From Sequoia sempervirens (taxonomy: Eukaryota > Streptophyta > Pinopsida > Cupressales > Cupressaceae), in the NCBI GenBank assembly GCA_007258455.2, contig VDFB02252616.1, forward strand, positions 125,713,953 to 125,777,952: 64,000 nucleotides of DNA, in the 5' to 3' direction. A program made the translations under genes and the position numbers. This document shows, one piece after another, positions 23,745-35,999 of the stretch (the first letter of the stretch is position 1; the number at the start of each line of letters is the position of its first letter). Under the pieces are notes generated by a model that saw only the letters and a list, made by a program, of their open reading frames with translations, was not told the DNA's origin and did no database searches.

Positions 23745-26700
23745 ATGTAATGCCCACATTTTGCACACTAAACAACCTAACAAACTGTAACAATTTTACT
23801 AAATTTGCAATAATTTTTTTTAATTCAAGAGACAATAGCAACATAACTCACTACTTATAGCTTTATTAACATAATATGCTACCTAGAACTCTGATCAATG
23901 ATATCACCAGTTATGAGCAAGGATAGAAATAATTTACTATTTTTAGCAATAGAGTCTACTTACTTTGGGTTGGCTTAACATACCTCTTGCACACTCAAGC
24001 ACCTCTTGTAATTCAACACCTCATAATTTTCTTGCTCCCAATTCATGTACCTGCACGATCTACAAGACTTGATGCATGTGTAAGATCAATGAGTTATTAG
24101 TACATGATCACCATAATAAGTGATATAATTGCATAGCTAGCTACAAGTCAAAATGAGGTTTACAACATTTGGAAAGAATAGCAAGGCCAAAAACAAAACT
24201 TAGAAGGATAGTCTTAAGGGCCCAACCTAATTCCTAGGGGGCTCGTCTCTGACGACCTTGCCTACATATATAATTCACTCAGGAATAATAGTTTGACATC
24301 AAGGACTTCAACCATCACACACTTGGATGGCTATCAAAAGGGTATAACTTCAAGGCTCAAACGATGTAATATTAATTTACAAAACAATGTTATGTGTTCA
24401 AGCATTCTCACTATCAATTCTACTATTATCCATGAATATGAAACTCCATATGAACCCAATTACAATTACGATATCAAGACCTATAGAAACATTACACACC
24501 AAATTTCATAATATTAGACCTTGAACTTCTAAGGAATACCAATTCTATGAATGTCCTACCAATATTTATACGATACTAAAAATAATTTTAGATTGATAAC
24601 ATAATAATTTACATGTGACAATTATTGATTAAAAACATGGTAGCTCATACAATAGTTAAGAAAATCACTATTAGTGGATAAGAATTTACTTACTATATAA
24701 ATCATAATAATAACCACAATTTAACATAAATATGTGCATGCATGATGCCAACAAAACAATCCAACACATTCTATAGTGGAGTATGGCTTAAAGGAAATAA
24801 TAATCAATGGATACTCTTGTCACACATATTATTTTGTCACAATAAAACATAACAAAATAAAATGAATAATTAGATCATATAAACCAAATCATAACATTAC
24901 ATCTGAATAAATTGCAGCCAAAAAGGGCAGAGTTGAAACGATCATAACTTTTAAATCTCTTAAACAAAACTAAAACTTCAATATGTTTTGGAAAGGGAAA
25001 ATAACAAGGAATAAAACCCAAAAATCGTTTGATAAGATTCTTAAACACATGTGAGCATATTTTTCTGCAACCTAGCCCACTATATTACCTAAAACAATAG
25101 CCTTAATAAAAGAAACTTAATTCTTTTCAATATACACAATTTTATTACTCATAGACCAATTAAACTATCCTAAAAAAAGCTTAATAGTAAGTTATGGAGC
25201 ATAGGATAAACACTCATACTTGCGCAAACATTTTCACAAGACATAAAAATGATAGGAAGAATTTAAGTAAACCTAACAGATAATATCAAGTATCCTACCC
25301 CTCGAGTTTTAGAATCATTAGTATGCTATGCTCTTAGGATCACCCCTATGTCGTTTATAGATCATATACAAAAATAACAAAAAGCACAAAAGAAATTAAT
25401 CACCTAGTCAATGCCATACTTCAAGTATCTAAAACATTAGCTTTGAATCATTTCTAATTTATTTATTTTAGGTGATACAAATAAAACATTATTTATTGAC
25501 ATGATTTTCACGAATGTAAGATTCTACTAATTTCTCACCCAATCTTTAACTATTAACCCTCAAACTACATTTTTGACAAACAATTTGTAAATAATAGGTA
25601 TGGAGACTTTCTTGATATGTTAATTTGAAGGATGTGAGTTCATATTCAACTAAATGCTATCAATTGAAATTTTTAGATCCAAGCTAAAGAGATTTCAATA
25701 AAAACTAGTACTTTGTTTGTTATTGTAGTAGAGTTTAGTAATGTTCAGTTTTGCTAATTATAACAGAAAATAAAGGAATACATTAAAAAATTCTGACCTA
25801 TTATCAACTCTGACATTTCCCTTCTTATAAGGCTTATTTTTTTCAGGTTGTAGCTCGCCACATTGCCCCCTTCCTAACATCTTAACTAGCACAAGACTTC
25901 ATGGTTCTTTGTAAATGCATCGTTATTAAATTGCAGTTTCTACACCAACTACTTCCATGATAAGCATTTGACTCAAAGGTTTACATTCATTAATAGTCAC
26001 ATTCAGTTGAATAAGATGGCAAGTGTGATTTCAATTCCAATAGTTATCTGTAGTGTGCTTCTAGACTTTGGCAGAAGTAAAGATTTTAATATTATTTTTA
26101 TTTTATTTTCTTTTTTCAATATATATACATATTTATAAATAAATAGATGTTTTAATGAATATTTCCCACTAGTATTGAGCAATTTGAGGGGTAAATAATA
26201 GTATTAATAGTGTTTTCAATTTAAATCGTCAATAGTCCCCATTGCAGTAACACTGTAAGATTGAATTAATTTGGTCAATGTGTAAAGTACAATCAATCTT
26301 TTAGTTTATATTAATTTGTTGTTATTGTTGTTATTGTTTTTTATTATTATAATCTTAAAAATATATATATAAGACCATCCCATGATAATAATTATATTAA
26401 ATAAATTCCTCATTTAAATGTAAAGGTCAATCTATAAATACTTTATAATGAATAATAGAAAAGTTGACTAGAAATACTACATAATCAAGCACATCATAAA
26501 CTTCCAATATGATATAATATAGATGAAACTAATACCAATAACTATATCAATTTAAAACATGCTCTCAAGCTATGTGATCTAGAAATACAAGTGTAGATGT
26601 TAATGATTATCAAGGTTGTGTTATATAACAATGATATTTGTTATCCACAAATGTTGATCCACTTTTCAAGAGCATGCATAATTTTTAAAACTCTTTTATT

Positions 26701-29700
26701 TGTTATATATTGATTAATGCTATATAATAGTTAATAGAATAAAAATAGAAATCATAGACATAATGAAAGTGAGAAGTGTAAGTAGCATCAATCTTTTATT
26801 TATTACTATATATTAAATCCTCTCATAAATAGAAAATATGCCTACAACTAATCAAATATGTCATGTGACTATTATGAACTTATATCTTAGATTTGAAACT
26901 AACAATATTGATCTTAATATTAATATCTACAATCTACTCAAAGGCAGCTTATGTGGCTTGCTTAAGTTTATTCATGATACTATAAATTAGTTATGCTACT
27001 CACAAACAAGAAGATGAGAATTGTTAATAGAGACTTCTTTAATTACTCAACTATGAAAATTATTCTTTGATATCTTCCCCTATTAAACTCTCAAGAACAT
27101 AACATGTGGAATTTGGTGAAAACATTATGTTGGGACTGTAAATTTCTAAATAAATTCACATGTTGTCTACATTCATAATCTTCCAAGTGAGTCCTACCTT
27201 GAATGCATTTCCCTCTCTTCGTGCATATTTTCTCCATATTTTCCCATGTTGCTCCATATGTTTCATCGGGTCTACATTTTTCACATTCTTGTTCCTATTG
27301 GCGTGACAAAATTAAGGTCTCCTTGATCCATTCTTTTGCTTGTAAATGTCTGTGTTTCCTATCGGCAAGACGTTTCTTGTGTCACAGCGATTGAAGTTTA
27401 TTCACTGGCAGCTATCGGCAGGACACTTCTTTTGTTTCGGCGACAAAAAAGATTCATATCGACATAAGTCATACCATCGATATATGGTCATAGCAAACTT
27501 GATGTGTCTCCCTGACTTGTGCATGGAAAATTTCATCGGTGGGAGTCAGGTTGTTGGGGTAGTGTCTTACCGAAATCAAGATGTCTCAGCAATAGGTACA
27601 TTATAGGATCTCTTCGGCCAAATAAGTTGTCTGCGGTAGGAAGTCATAGTGAAGTATGTATGTCTCACCGACGGGTTACTAAAGGTTTCTATTGAACGGA
27701 TTTCGGCAAGAGGTTTGTGTCATCTTGGTGAATGGGTGTGAGCTTGGGTGTTTCGGTATAACTCTATAATCTACGGGACCTCTCACCGACATCATAAAGT
27801 TACAGTGACATACATAAGACAGATGGACTCATTGGCAGGAGAAATCATATGTCACAGTGACAGGTTTTGGTCATGTGGACTTTTTAGTGAAACAAAGAAT
27901 GATGTGCATAATGTTTCACCGACTTTGAAAGTCACAGCGAAGCAGTTGGAATGAAGGTTGCATCTCGGTGAGATTACCCTTATGTCTTGACGACCAGATT
28001 GTATTTTAGGGGCTTTTGGCATAACAATTGAATTCTCTATATGGTTTTCCCGATAACGAAGGGTCAAAGTGATACAAGTGATAAAAGTGTTTTCAGTGAG
28101 ACATAATGATGGTGGTATGATATCTCCATGATTCAGATTGGTCACGGTGATGAACAAGGGAACACGGGCAGACAACGATAAGCGATATTTTTCCTTCAAC
28201 ATACTTTCAACACTATCCTAGCGACTGTTCCATTGGCGATTAACTATTTTCAAATGTTGTGGGCCGACATAAATGAATTTATAAATGCTGTTGAGGGCTG
28301 ACATGGATTTGCCCGAATTCTACAGTGGCCGACATGGATTTCCAATTTAATTTATTTTCTCATGCTGGTGTATAAATTAGCATTTTTTTAATTGTAAAAT
28401 GATCACGAACTATAAGATATTCGATACACAACAAGTAGATACAGTGGGATAAAATTATCCAATCAAAGACTATTGTTGCATGATTTCAGAATGGAGGTAT
28501 TTATGAAAATCAGTTGATGTTGCCACATTTTTTCAGGTGTTAATTGTTTGTTGAATTCAATGAAAATATTGCTAAGTTTTCTCCAAGATGGATTCTTTCT
28601 GGTTATTTAAATTGATGTAACAAGTTTATATTCAATTCATCAGTGTACATTTTTTGTATCTATGTGGTTAATTGATTGGTTCTTTCAAGTAGAGATTAAA
28701 ATCCTCTTAGTTGATCACAGTAATCAGAGAGATTCATTTGGATTGTTAAAGTAGAGCTTAGTAGTTACAATATTACATGTTTATACAAGTTGTAAACAAA
28801 ATGTATGCCAGATAATTTGAGTTTTCTCCAGAGAGTGTTGCTCATCTTGATTTCATTTGACTCTGCATACCCAACAAGGCACTGGTCTCTGCAGTTTCGT
28901 CATTAAGACTCATTTATTCTCTTTATATTAGTTAATTGAGCATTTTTAGGATTTAGATCAAAATATTGCTATTGCTATCAAGTTTAATTTCATTTTTTCA
29001 CCTCCATTTGCCACTGTGAACAAATTGCTAAAAGAGGTATAATCATAAGTCTGCTTAATTCAGAGAGGTACACCCACCCAAGGTTTAGCAACACCTAAAG
29101 AGTAGAAGGTTGAGTTCTCTTGACCTTGTCTGTTACCCTAAAGTGTATCAAGAGATTGGCAACCTCTTGTGGCATTTAGCCTGCATTTTTGAGAGCTAAC
29201 ACCTTCCATGTGACATTTATTATTTTTCTCTCAACATTGATATTCACATTAAATTTCCACTCTATTTTCACCTTCTATAGTTGAAACTACCATTGTTCAA
29301 ACATTCCTTCTCACTTGAAGAGTCATCAATAAATATGATTATTACGTACAAATGACGGAAGGTTAATGACTTATTATTGAAGATTTTCAAACTTCATTAT
29401 ACTTATAGGAAGGGTACTAATAGTCAATAGAGGTCACAATTCTAAGTCCCTATATTTTACAAGCTAATGCCTCCATAAAGTCCCATGAAACTGAAATCTC
29501 ATTAAGCTCAAATTTATCCCTTTGTTTTTGTTTATAATTTTCACATGATGTTATTTGTATTGTACAAAATCATGCAACTCAAAAATGGCAATTTTTGTCT
29601 CTATTGTCCAATACATACTTTTCATTGCATATCTATAACATCATTTTAATCATCACTTAATAAATGTACCCATGATACGGATAAAGTATTTTCTACTATT

Positions 29701-29725
29701 GGGTAAAAGGGTGGGGCTTCACACA
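23745..29725. mobile_element. Unclassified ~6 kb insertion in COG1 copy 1
   Basis: The flanks AAAGCTCA (to 23744) and TAGCATGTGG (from 29726) are contiguous in COG1 copy 2 (around 44605-44620), so everything between was inserted. The ends look related in inverted orientation: TGTAATGCCCAC at 23746 and, reversed, TGTGAAGCCCCAC at the right end, with TG...CA termini. The body is AT-rich and I see no transposase, gag or pol; the ORFs are short. It may be a non-autonomous LTR element, with further insertions inside (a GC-richer repeat block occupies 27200-28330). Confidence 0.6.
27200..28330. repeat. Degenerate interspersed-motif block
   Basis: Words such as TCACCGAC, TATCGGCAGGAC, GTCACAGCGA and TTTCGGCGA recur every 40-80 bases in both orientations, so the block looks like an old, strongly diverged tandem array. 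It is clearly less AT-rich than the sequence on either side. Short ORFs here (27203-27954) appear to be by-products of the repeats. Confidence 0.45.
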
Positions 29726-30794
29726 TAGCATGTGGATATTGTGGATAACTGAAGAGCTTTCAGGAATTCTCACAAGATATCTAAGGGAGGAGGATTCTTT
29801 ATCCATGACAACTCCTTTGAAAGCTTGTATTCTCATTTGTATTGCATATTTTGTTTGTTGTCACTTATGGAGTTGGTTTCATTTCCATGATTCATCTAAC
29901 CACTGATCTCTTCTTGTAGTTTTCATTAGATTTCTTCTAGTTCTAATTTAAATCATCATGGTTTATATCTAGATATGTTAATAATCAAATGAGAATAAAG
30001 CATCTAGAGTAAAGAGCTACATTTGATTCTTTCAATCACTTCAAACTCTTTATTGTCCAATAAATGAAAAATACTAACATGTGCCCTTTCTGAAGAGCTT
30101 TCCTCTCACAAGATATCTAAGGGAGGAGGATTCTTTATCCATGACAACTCCTTTGAAAGCTTGTATTCTCATTTGTATTGCATATTTTGTTTGTTGTCAC
30201 TTATGGAGTTGGTTTCATTTCCATGATTCATCTAACCACTGATCTCTTCTTGTAGTTTTCATTAGATTTCTTCTAGTTCTAATTTAAATCATCATGGTTT
30301 ATATCTAGATATGTTAATAATCGAATGAGAATAAAGCATCTAGAGTAAAGAGCTACATTTGATTCTTTCAATCACTTCAAACTCTTTATTGTCCAATAAA
30401 TGAAAAATACTAACATGTGCCCTTTCAACCCTTCCAGATATTAATCATGGAGATGTAATCTGTAAGTATGCAACAAAGTATCAAAGGGGAGCCAAAAAAT
30501 TAGAGATTTTCATAAGGCCTATGAATCAACTCTTGTTGTTTTTATATGAAAATATTATTGTTTTTTTTCTATTTATAATATCTATTGGCATCATTCAGGA
30601 AATCCTATTTGTAGGAATTCAGTAAGAGTTCTCAAACAAACTAGGATGACATCTACTATACAACTCAACATTTAAATGGAATTTGAAGCATCATTTTATT
30701 TAATTTTTAATTTGATTCCTTAAGGCAACCTCATTAAATGTTCTTTTCTAATTGTATATCAAACTGCCTACTACTTCTTTTCTTTTACCGTTGC
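29726..30794 (+). pseudogene. COG1: COG1 pseudogene, copy 1, continued (exon and intron)
   Basis: The reading resumes with MWILWITEELSGILTR and EDSLSMTTPLK (to about 29820), the segment that follows CIKAHS in COG1. An intron then follows; its expected GT donor is not visible. From 29754 the sequence is tandemly duplicated with a period near 336 bp, so exon end and intron start occur twice. The intron is interrupted at 30794 by element C and resumes at 42553. Confidence 0.8.
29754..30426 (+). repeat. 336-bp tandem duplication
   Basis: Copy one is 29754-30090 and copy two is 30091-30426. Landmarks repeat 336 bases apart, for example CACAAGATATCTAAGGGAGG at 29771 and 30107. The copies are almost identical by eye, so the duplication is younger than most decay around it. 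Copies 2 and 3 of COG1 lack it. Confidence 0.85.
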
Positions 30795-32116
30795 TATAGA
30801 CACCTAAATTTAGAGACTTGATTTATCCAAATTTATCCCCTTTCGTCTAAGCATCCCCTTATTTGCATTAATTAAGTAATATCACTATTATTTAATTAAT
30901 ATCCTTAATTTTTTCAAATCCCTAAGGTATCTAGTTAAATAATTAAATACCTTTTCTTTTTCATCAAATGAATTAAATAAATATGCCATTTATTTAATTC
31001 CCTTTATGTCACATCCTCCATCATTTTTATCTAATCCTAATCCATCTTCTAATCTCATCATTAGGATGTGCACATGCCTAATCCTTGATTAGGATGTGTC
31101 ACATCCTCCAACTTTTGCAAGTTGGCCTCTAATATCTCTTAGCCACCTAACCCTCCTTTAATCCTTCATTAACTAGCCTAATCAACTTCTCAAGGAATTT
31201 TTAATTCATTTTATCCTCCCAAGGAATATTAAATTCCTTTTTCTCTTCCCCATGTGATATTTGACTTGTCACATCAAGTCACATGTGAAATATAACCCTC
31301 TTCTAATATGTCATTAATTAGTCTAATCAAGTACTTGCACAACCTTAATCAATTAATCAAATCAACCCTATTAAATGCTTTCTCCTTTTGGACAAGGCAT
31401 CTCCATTCCCCATGCAAATTTTTAATTCACATTTAATTGCCTAATGCACTTAAAGGAATTTTAAATTCCTTCTCTCATCCCCATGAGAATATTTGAAGAA
31501 TTTTTAACTCCCCGCTTGTCGTCTCACCCACATGGGGACAAGTACCTCCTTTATGAGGAGATCTTGTCCCAATCCCAATGTACTGTGTACCCCATCCATG
31601 TCATGTACTACCACTCCACCTCATGTACAGATCACCCTTTTTAAGCCATATCATATGCCACATGTCAAGATGTGAGGGCTTGTGAGTTCTCAACTCACCT
31701 TAGCCCTACATCTTGATCTTGGTGGCTCAATCTTGACCGTCCATTTCCCTAGGGATTTCCAAAATCTCTATAAATACCCCTTCTTTTCTCTCATTTTGGA
31801 GAGATCATGCATTGTAGTCAAACTCTTGCAAAATTTTCCTAGAATCCATATTTAGCCATTTTCATGCTTGCACCCACTTGCATCCATCTTCACACCATCA
31901 TCTAGCTTGCATCTCTTGCCATCCAAGGAGCATACAACACCAAAGATCGAAGGGCCAACCAAAGGATCAATTCGAGACAAGGTATAAGGTTTCATTTATC
32001 ATCTTTATTTTGTGTTGAATTCAACTAGGCTAATTTTGAGGTGTAGGTTGTTTTTAGTGTTATTTTGCACTCTTTTGTTTGATGCTCGTATTCTAGCACA
32101 AATTCGACCTATCCCA
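30795..32116 (+). repeat. 5' LTR of element C
   Basis: It matches 41253-42547 over its whole length. The first base pair TG has become TA. It contains a TATA box (CTCTATAAATACCCC near 31766). Relative to the 3' LTR it carries an extra ~28-base stretch near 31195. It ends CTATCCCA. Confidence 0.9.
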
Positions 32117-32120
32117 TTTC

Positions 32121-32138
32121 TAGGATGCCTGGTGGGAC
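32121..32138 (+). other. Possible primer-binding site of element C
   Basis: TAGGATGCCTGGTGGGAC starts four bases after the LTR. It loosely resembles the TGGCGACTCC...TGGGGA site of Tat/Ogre elements, with several mismatches. Position is the main support. Confidence 0.3.
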
Positions 32139-32179
32139 CTACAAATGGGTCTCTTGCTTTCACATTTTCTATTTTTTTG

Positions 32180-33620
32180 AATTTTTGCAGGTACAAGTTA
32201 CAAAGGGGTGGCCCGACCTACACAGGGGCGGACCTGACCTTTCCCAAGAGTGGACCTGCCCTCCACAGACTACAGAAGTTTTTTTTTTGGCAAAATTTTC
32301 ATGAATAGGCAGATCTGGCCTAACAAAAGGGTGGACCCGACCTACACAAGCAGACCTGACCTTTCCCAGGGGTAGACTTGCCCTCCACAAACAACAAAAG
32401 TGGTTTTTGGCAAACTTTTCACGAATAGGTGGACCTGACCTGATAGAAAGGAGGACCCGACCTACACAAGCGGACCTAACCTTCCCTAGTGGCAGACCTA
32501 CCATCCACAGACCTCAGAAGTCATTTTTGGAAAAAATTTCATGAATAGGCGGATTTGCCCTAGTCAATTTTTTTTTAGAAGGTAAAATTTCAATTTTTCG
32601 TAATCTTTTGGCTGTTTTAAGGGTTTTGAACCCCTAATTTAGGTATATAGTGTAATTAGGGGGTGTGAATAAACCTTGTTTATCGTGTTTTCTACGTGAG
32701 CTATTTGACATATCTAATCCTCTTGCCCATTCGACGATCCTAGGTGATGAGAAATCGTAGCTTACCACATCTTTTGAGTTCACCCCTTTTCATTTTTCTT
32801 AGTGGGACCTACTTGGGGATTTCATCACCCCAAGGGACGATTCTAACCACGCGTACTAACAGGGTATATAAAGGGGGGAGAGCGAAAGTTGTACCTCAAT
32901 CCAACCACGTTGTAATTGGCGAAGCATCGGGATGATGTGAATAGTTGGTCTGAGCCCTTTAGGTTCCCGACTAACGCTTGTAACAGGTTGGTGTTCACAG
33001 TTTGGGCCTCATGTATCGGGTGTATATCGAGAACTCCCTAGTAACCATGTTCATCCTAGATTAGAGGACTTTGTCGACCATACCCTCTCTACTAGATTTA
33101 GGCTCGTACTGTTTGAATTATCTTCTTTGTGCGAAACCAGTGATTATTTGATTTATTTCACTCATCCATAGTCTTTTGATTGATAATTGTTGTGTTGTGA
33201 GTCCTTTGCCTTAGTCTTTTTGTCAAAAAATCAAGTCAAACTCATGAATAGGTGGATTTTCCCTCACAAACAGGTGGACCTACCCTACATAGGAAAACTT
33301 GACCTTTCCCTAGGGTGAACCTTCCCTCCACAGGCCTCAGAAGTTGTTTTTGGCCAACTTTTCATGAATAGGCAGATTTTCCCTCACAAACAGGTGGCCC
33401 TGCCCTACACAGGCAGACTTGACCTTCCCTAGGGGCGGACCTTCCCTCCACAGGCCTCATAAGTTGTTATTGGCCAACATTTCATGAATAGGTGGATTTT
33501 CCCTCACAAATAGGTGGACCCACCCTACACAGGTGGACCTAACCTTCCCTAGGGGCGAACTTGCCCTCTATAGACCCTAGAAGTCATTTTTGGCAAAATT
33601 TTCATGAATAGGCAGATTTT
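32180..33620 (+). repeat. 120-bp tandem repeat in two blocks
   Basis: The word (C/T)ATGAATAGG recurs at 32301, 32421 and 32541, then at 33244, 33364, 33484 and 33604. The period is exactly 120 in both blocks. Each unit carries GGCGGACCTGACC-like words and a TTGGCAAAATTTTC-like word. The two blocks are separated by about 700 bases of other sequence (32545-33243). Short ORFs on both strands here are repeat translations. Confidence 0.85.
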
Positions 33621-34185
33621 CCCTGAAAGACAACCATATATGCCCCACCATTTGCACATTGTAAAACTGTTTTCCTCCATTGAAGCACCAATCTTCTCAA
33701 TTTTTTGTTCTCTTTCCAACAACATATACCACTTCATACTTTTGACCAACCTTTTTTCCTTGGGTAGAATTTCCCTCTATAGGGGTGGACTTGACCTATT
33801 GACCAAGCCCTTTCAAGCCTATTTTGATCAAATTTGACAAAAAAATTCTCCTTGGGTGAACCTGACCCATAAATAGCCAAACCTGACCCACAAACAAGCG
33901 GACTTGACCCACAAATAGGCGGACCTGACCCATAAATAGGTGGAATTGACCCACAAACAAGCAGACTTGACCCACAAATACGCATACTTGACCCACAAAT
34001 AGGAAGATTTGACCCACAAATAGGCAGATTTTCCCTGATAGACAGGAATATATGCCCCGCCATTTGCACATTGTAAACCCGTTTTCCTTAGTTCAAGCGC
34101 CAATCTTTTCGATTTTTTGTGCTCTTTCCAACGACATATACCACTTCATATTTTTGAGAAGTTGACTAAGGCCCCTTTTTCCTTA
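33612..34185 (+). repeat. ~160-bp direct repeat pair enclosing a 22-bp array
   Basis: 33612-33770 and 34024-34185 are copies (words such as ATATGCCCC, CCATTTGCACATTGTAAA and CATATACCACTTCATA). Between them, 33850-34030 consists of about eight units near 22 bp built on GACCTGACCCACAAATAGGC. The minus-strand ORFs there are merely periodic peptides. Confidence 0.8.
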
Positions 34186-34439
34186 CCCATCCACCTTCTT
34201 GAGGGGGCATACCCTACCGTTCTCTCTCCATCTTCCATCATAAACCTTCCCTTATGAGACCAGAGCATCCTCTCTAGATAGCCCTCTAGACAACCATACT
34301 TTCCCTCCTCCAGAGCCATACCTGCCCTCCTCTGGAGCCATACCTTCCCTCCTCAACAATCCTAATCAATCATTTGCTCATTCTGAGTAGTCTTTCAGCT
34401 ATTTGAAACCTTCATTTTCTCGTTTCAAGAATCATTCAT

Positions 34440-35380
34440 CCATTGTGAGCAGTCGTTTACTTGTTTCAAGTAAACATTCATCCATTTAACACATCCTTTC
34501 ATCATTTCAAACTCTCATTCTATCATTTTGATCATCCGTTTACTCGTTTCGAGTAAATGTTCATCCATTTAACACTTCCTTTCATCATTTCTAACTCTTT
34601 TTCTATCATATCAATCATTTGTTTACTCGTTCTTAGTTAACATTCATCCATTTAACACTTCCTTTCATCATTTCAAACTCTTGTCCTATCATTTCGATCA
34701 GTTGTTTACTCGTTTCGAGTAAACATTCATCCATTTAACACATCCTTTCATCATTTCAAACTCTCGTTCTATCATTCTGATCATCTGTTTACTCATTCCG
34801 AGTAAACACTCATCCATTTAACACATCCTTTCATCATTTTGAATTCTCGTTCTATCATTCTGATCATCTGTTTACTCATTCTAAGTAAACGTTCATCCAT
34901 TTAACACTTCCTTTCATCATTTTGAACTCTCATTCTATCATTCTGATCATCTGTTTACTCGTTCCGAGTAAATGTTCATCCATTTCGCACCTTTGTCTAT
35001 CATTTTGAAATGTTGTTCTCTCATTCCGATCATCCGTTACTCGTTCTGAGTAAATGTTCATCCATTTAACACATCCTTTCATCATTCTAAACTCTCATTC
35101 TATCATTCCAATCATTCATTTACTCCTTCCGAGTAAACATTTATCCATTTCGAACCTCCTTCATCTATCATCTCAAACATCTGTTTACGTGTTCTGAGTA
35201 AACATTCATCCATTTCAAACCTCGTATCATTTCAAACTCTCATTCAACTGTCCTAATCAATTGTTTACTCGTTTCGAGTAATCTTTTGTCTATTCCAAAC
35301 CTTCATCTTCTTGTTCTGAGAATCCTTTGTCTATTGTGAGAAGTCGTTTACTCATTCTGAGTAGTCATTCATCCATTTAC
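34440..35380 (+). repeat. 83-bp minisatellite with a palindromic core
   Basis: About eleven units occur. The TTTACTCG core starts at 34456, 34539, 34622, 34705, 34789, 34871, 34953, 35038, 35119, 35184 and 35264, a period of 81-85 with one short unit. Each core forms an inverted repeat of the type TTTACTCGTTTCGAGTAAA, followed by CATTCATCCATTTAACAC and CTTTCATCATTT. Some units change both sides of the stem in step (CTCA/TGAG). Confidence 0.9.
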
Positions 35381-35999
35381 TTGTTTTGAGTATTCATTCA
35401 TCCATTTTTATCATTCGTTCCTCCAATCAAATCATCGTTTTCCCCATCCAAATCCTCTGAACTTCGTCTCAGGTTATTATCCAAATTGACCTAGGGGTCT
35501 GATCTGATTGTTATCATCAACATTTGCTTAGGATTGTCATCCATCCTAAGTCAATCATCATCGTTGGCCCAATCAATCCATTTTCAATCTCAAAGTGGAT
35601 TCGGTGCCACAATCATACATTTATCCTTTAATCCGATCAATCAGCATCCTAAGCCACCTAGGATAATCTTTGAACGAGGTTTACAGTCCCTCTCATCATC
35701 CTATCTGATCCATCAATCAATCTTATCAATCAATCGATTATCCAATCCAATCTAATCACATCCCTAACCAATCACCTTCGACCCAATCAATCTATTTCCA
35801 TCTCGAAGTAGATTCAGTATCGTAATCGTCCTTTGATAATCAAATCCAATCATCAGAATCAATCGCATCACATCATCCAATCATCCTAATCTGAGCTTTA
35901 ATCCAATCCTTATCTGAGCTTAACCTAAATCTCGATTTGAGCTTTAGTCCATTTCCATCCATAGTCTTTGATCCATCCTCTTTATCCTTTCATCATCAT

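Noticed and set aside
33850..34030. Minus-strand ORFs with a periodic G-S/V-x-L peptide as a repeat protein.
   Set aside because: All three minus frames are open over the same 22-bp array, so the peptides are translations of tandem DNA repeats.
34440..35380. CRISPR array (regular repeats with spacers).
   Set aside because: The whole 83-bp unit repeats with no unique spacers, there are no cas genes, and the context is a plant retrotransposon.
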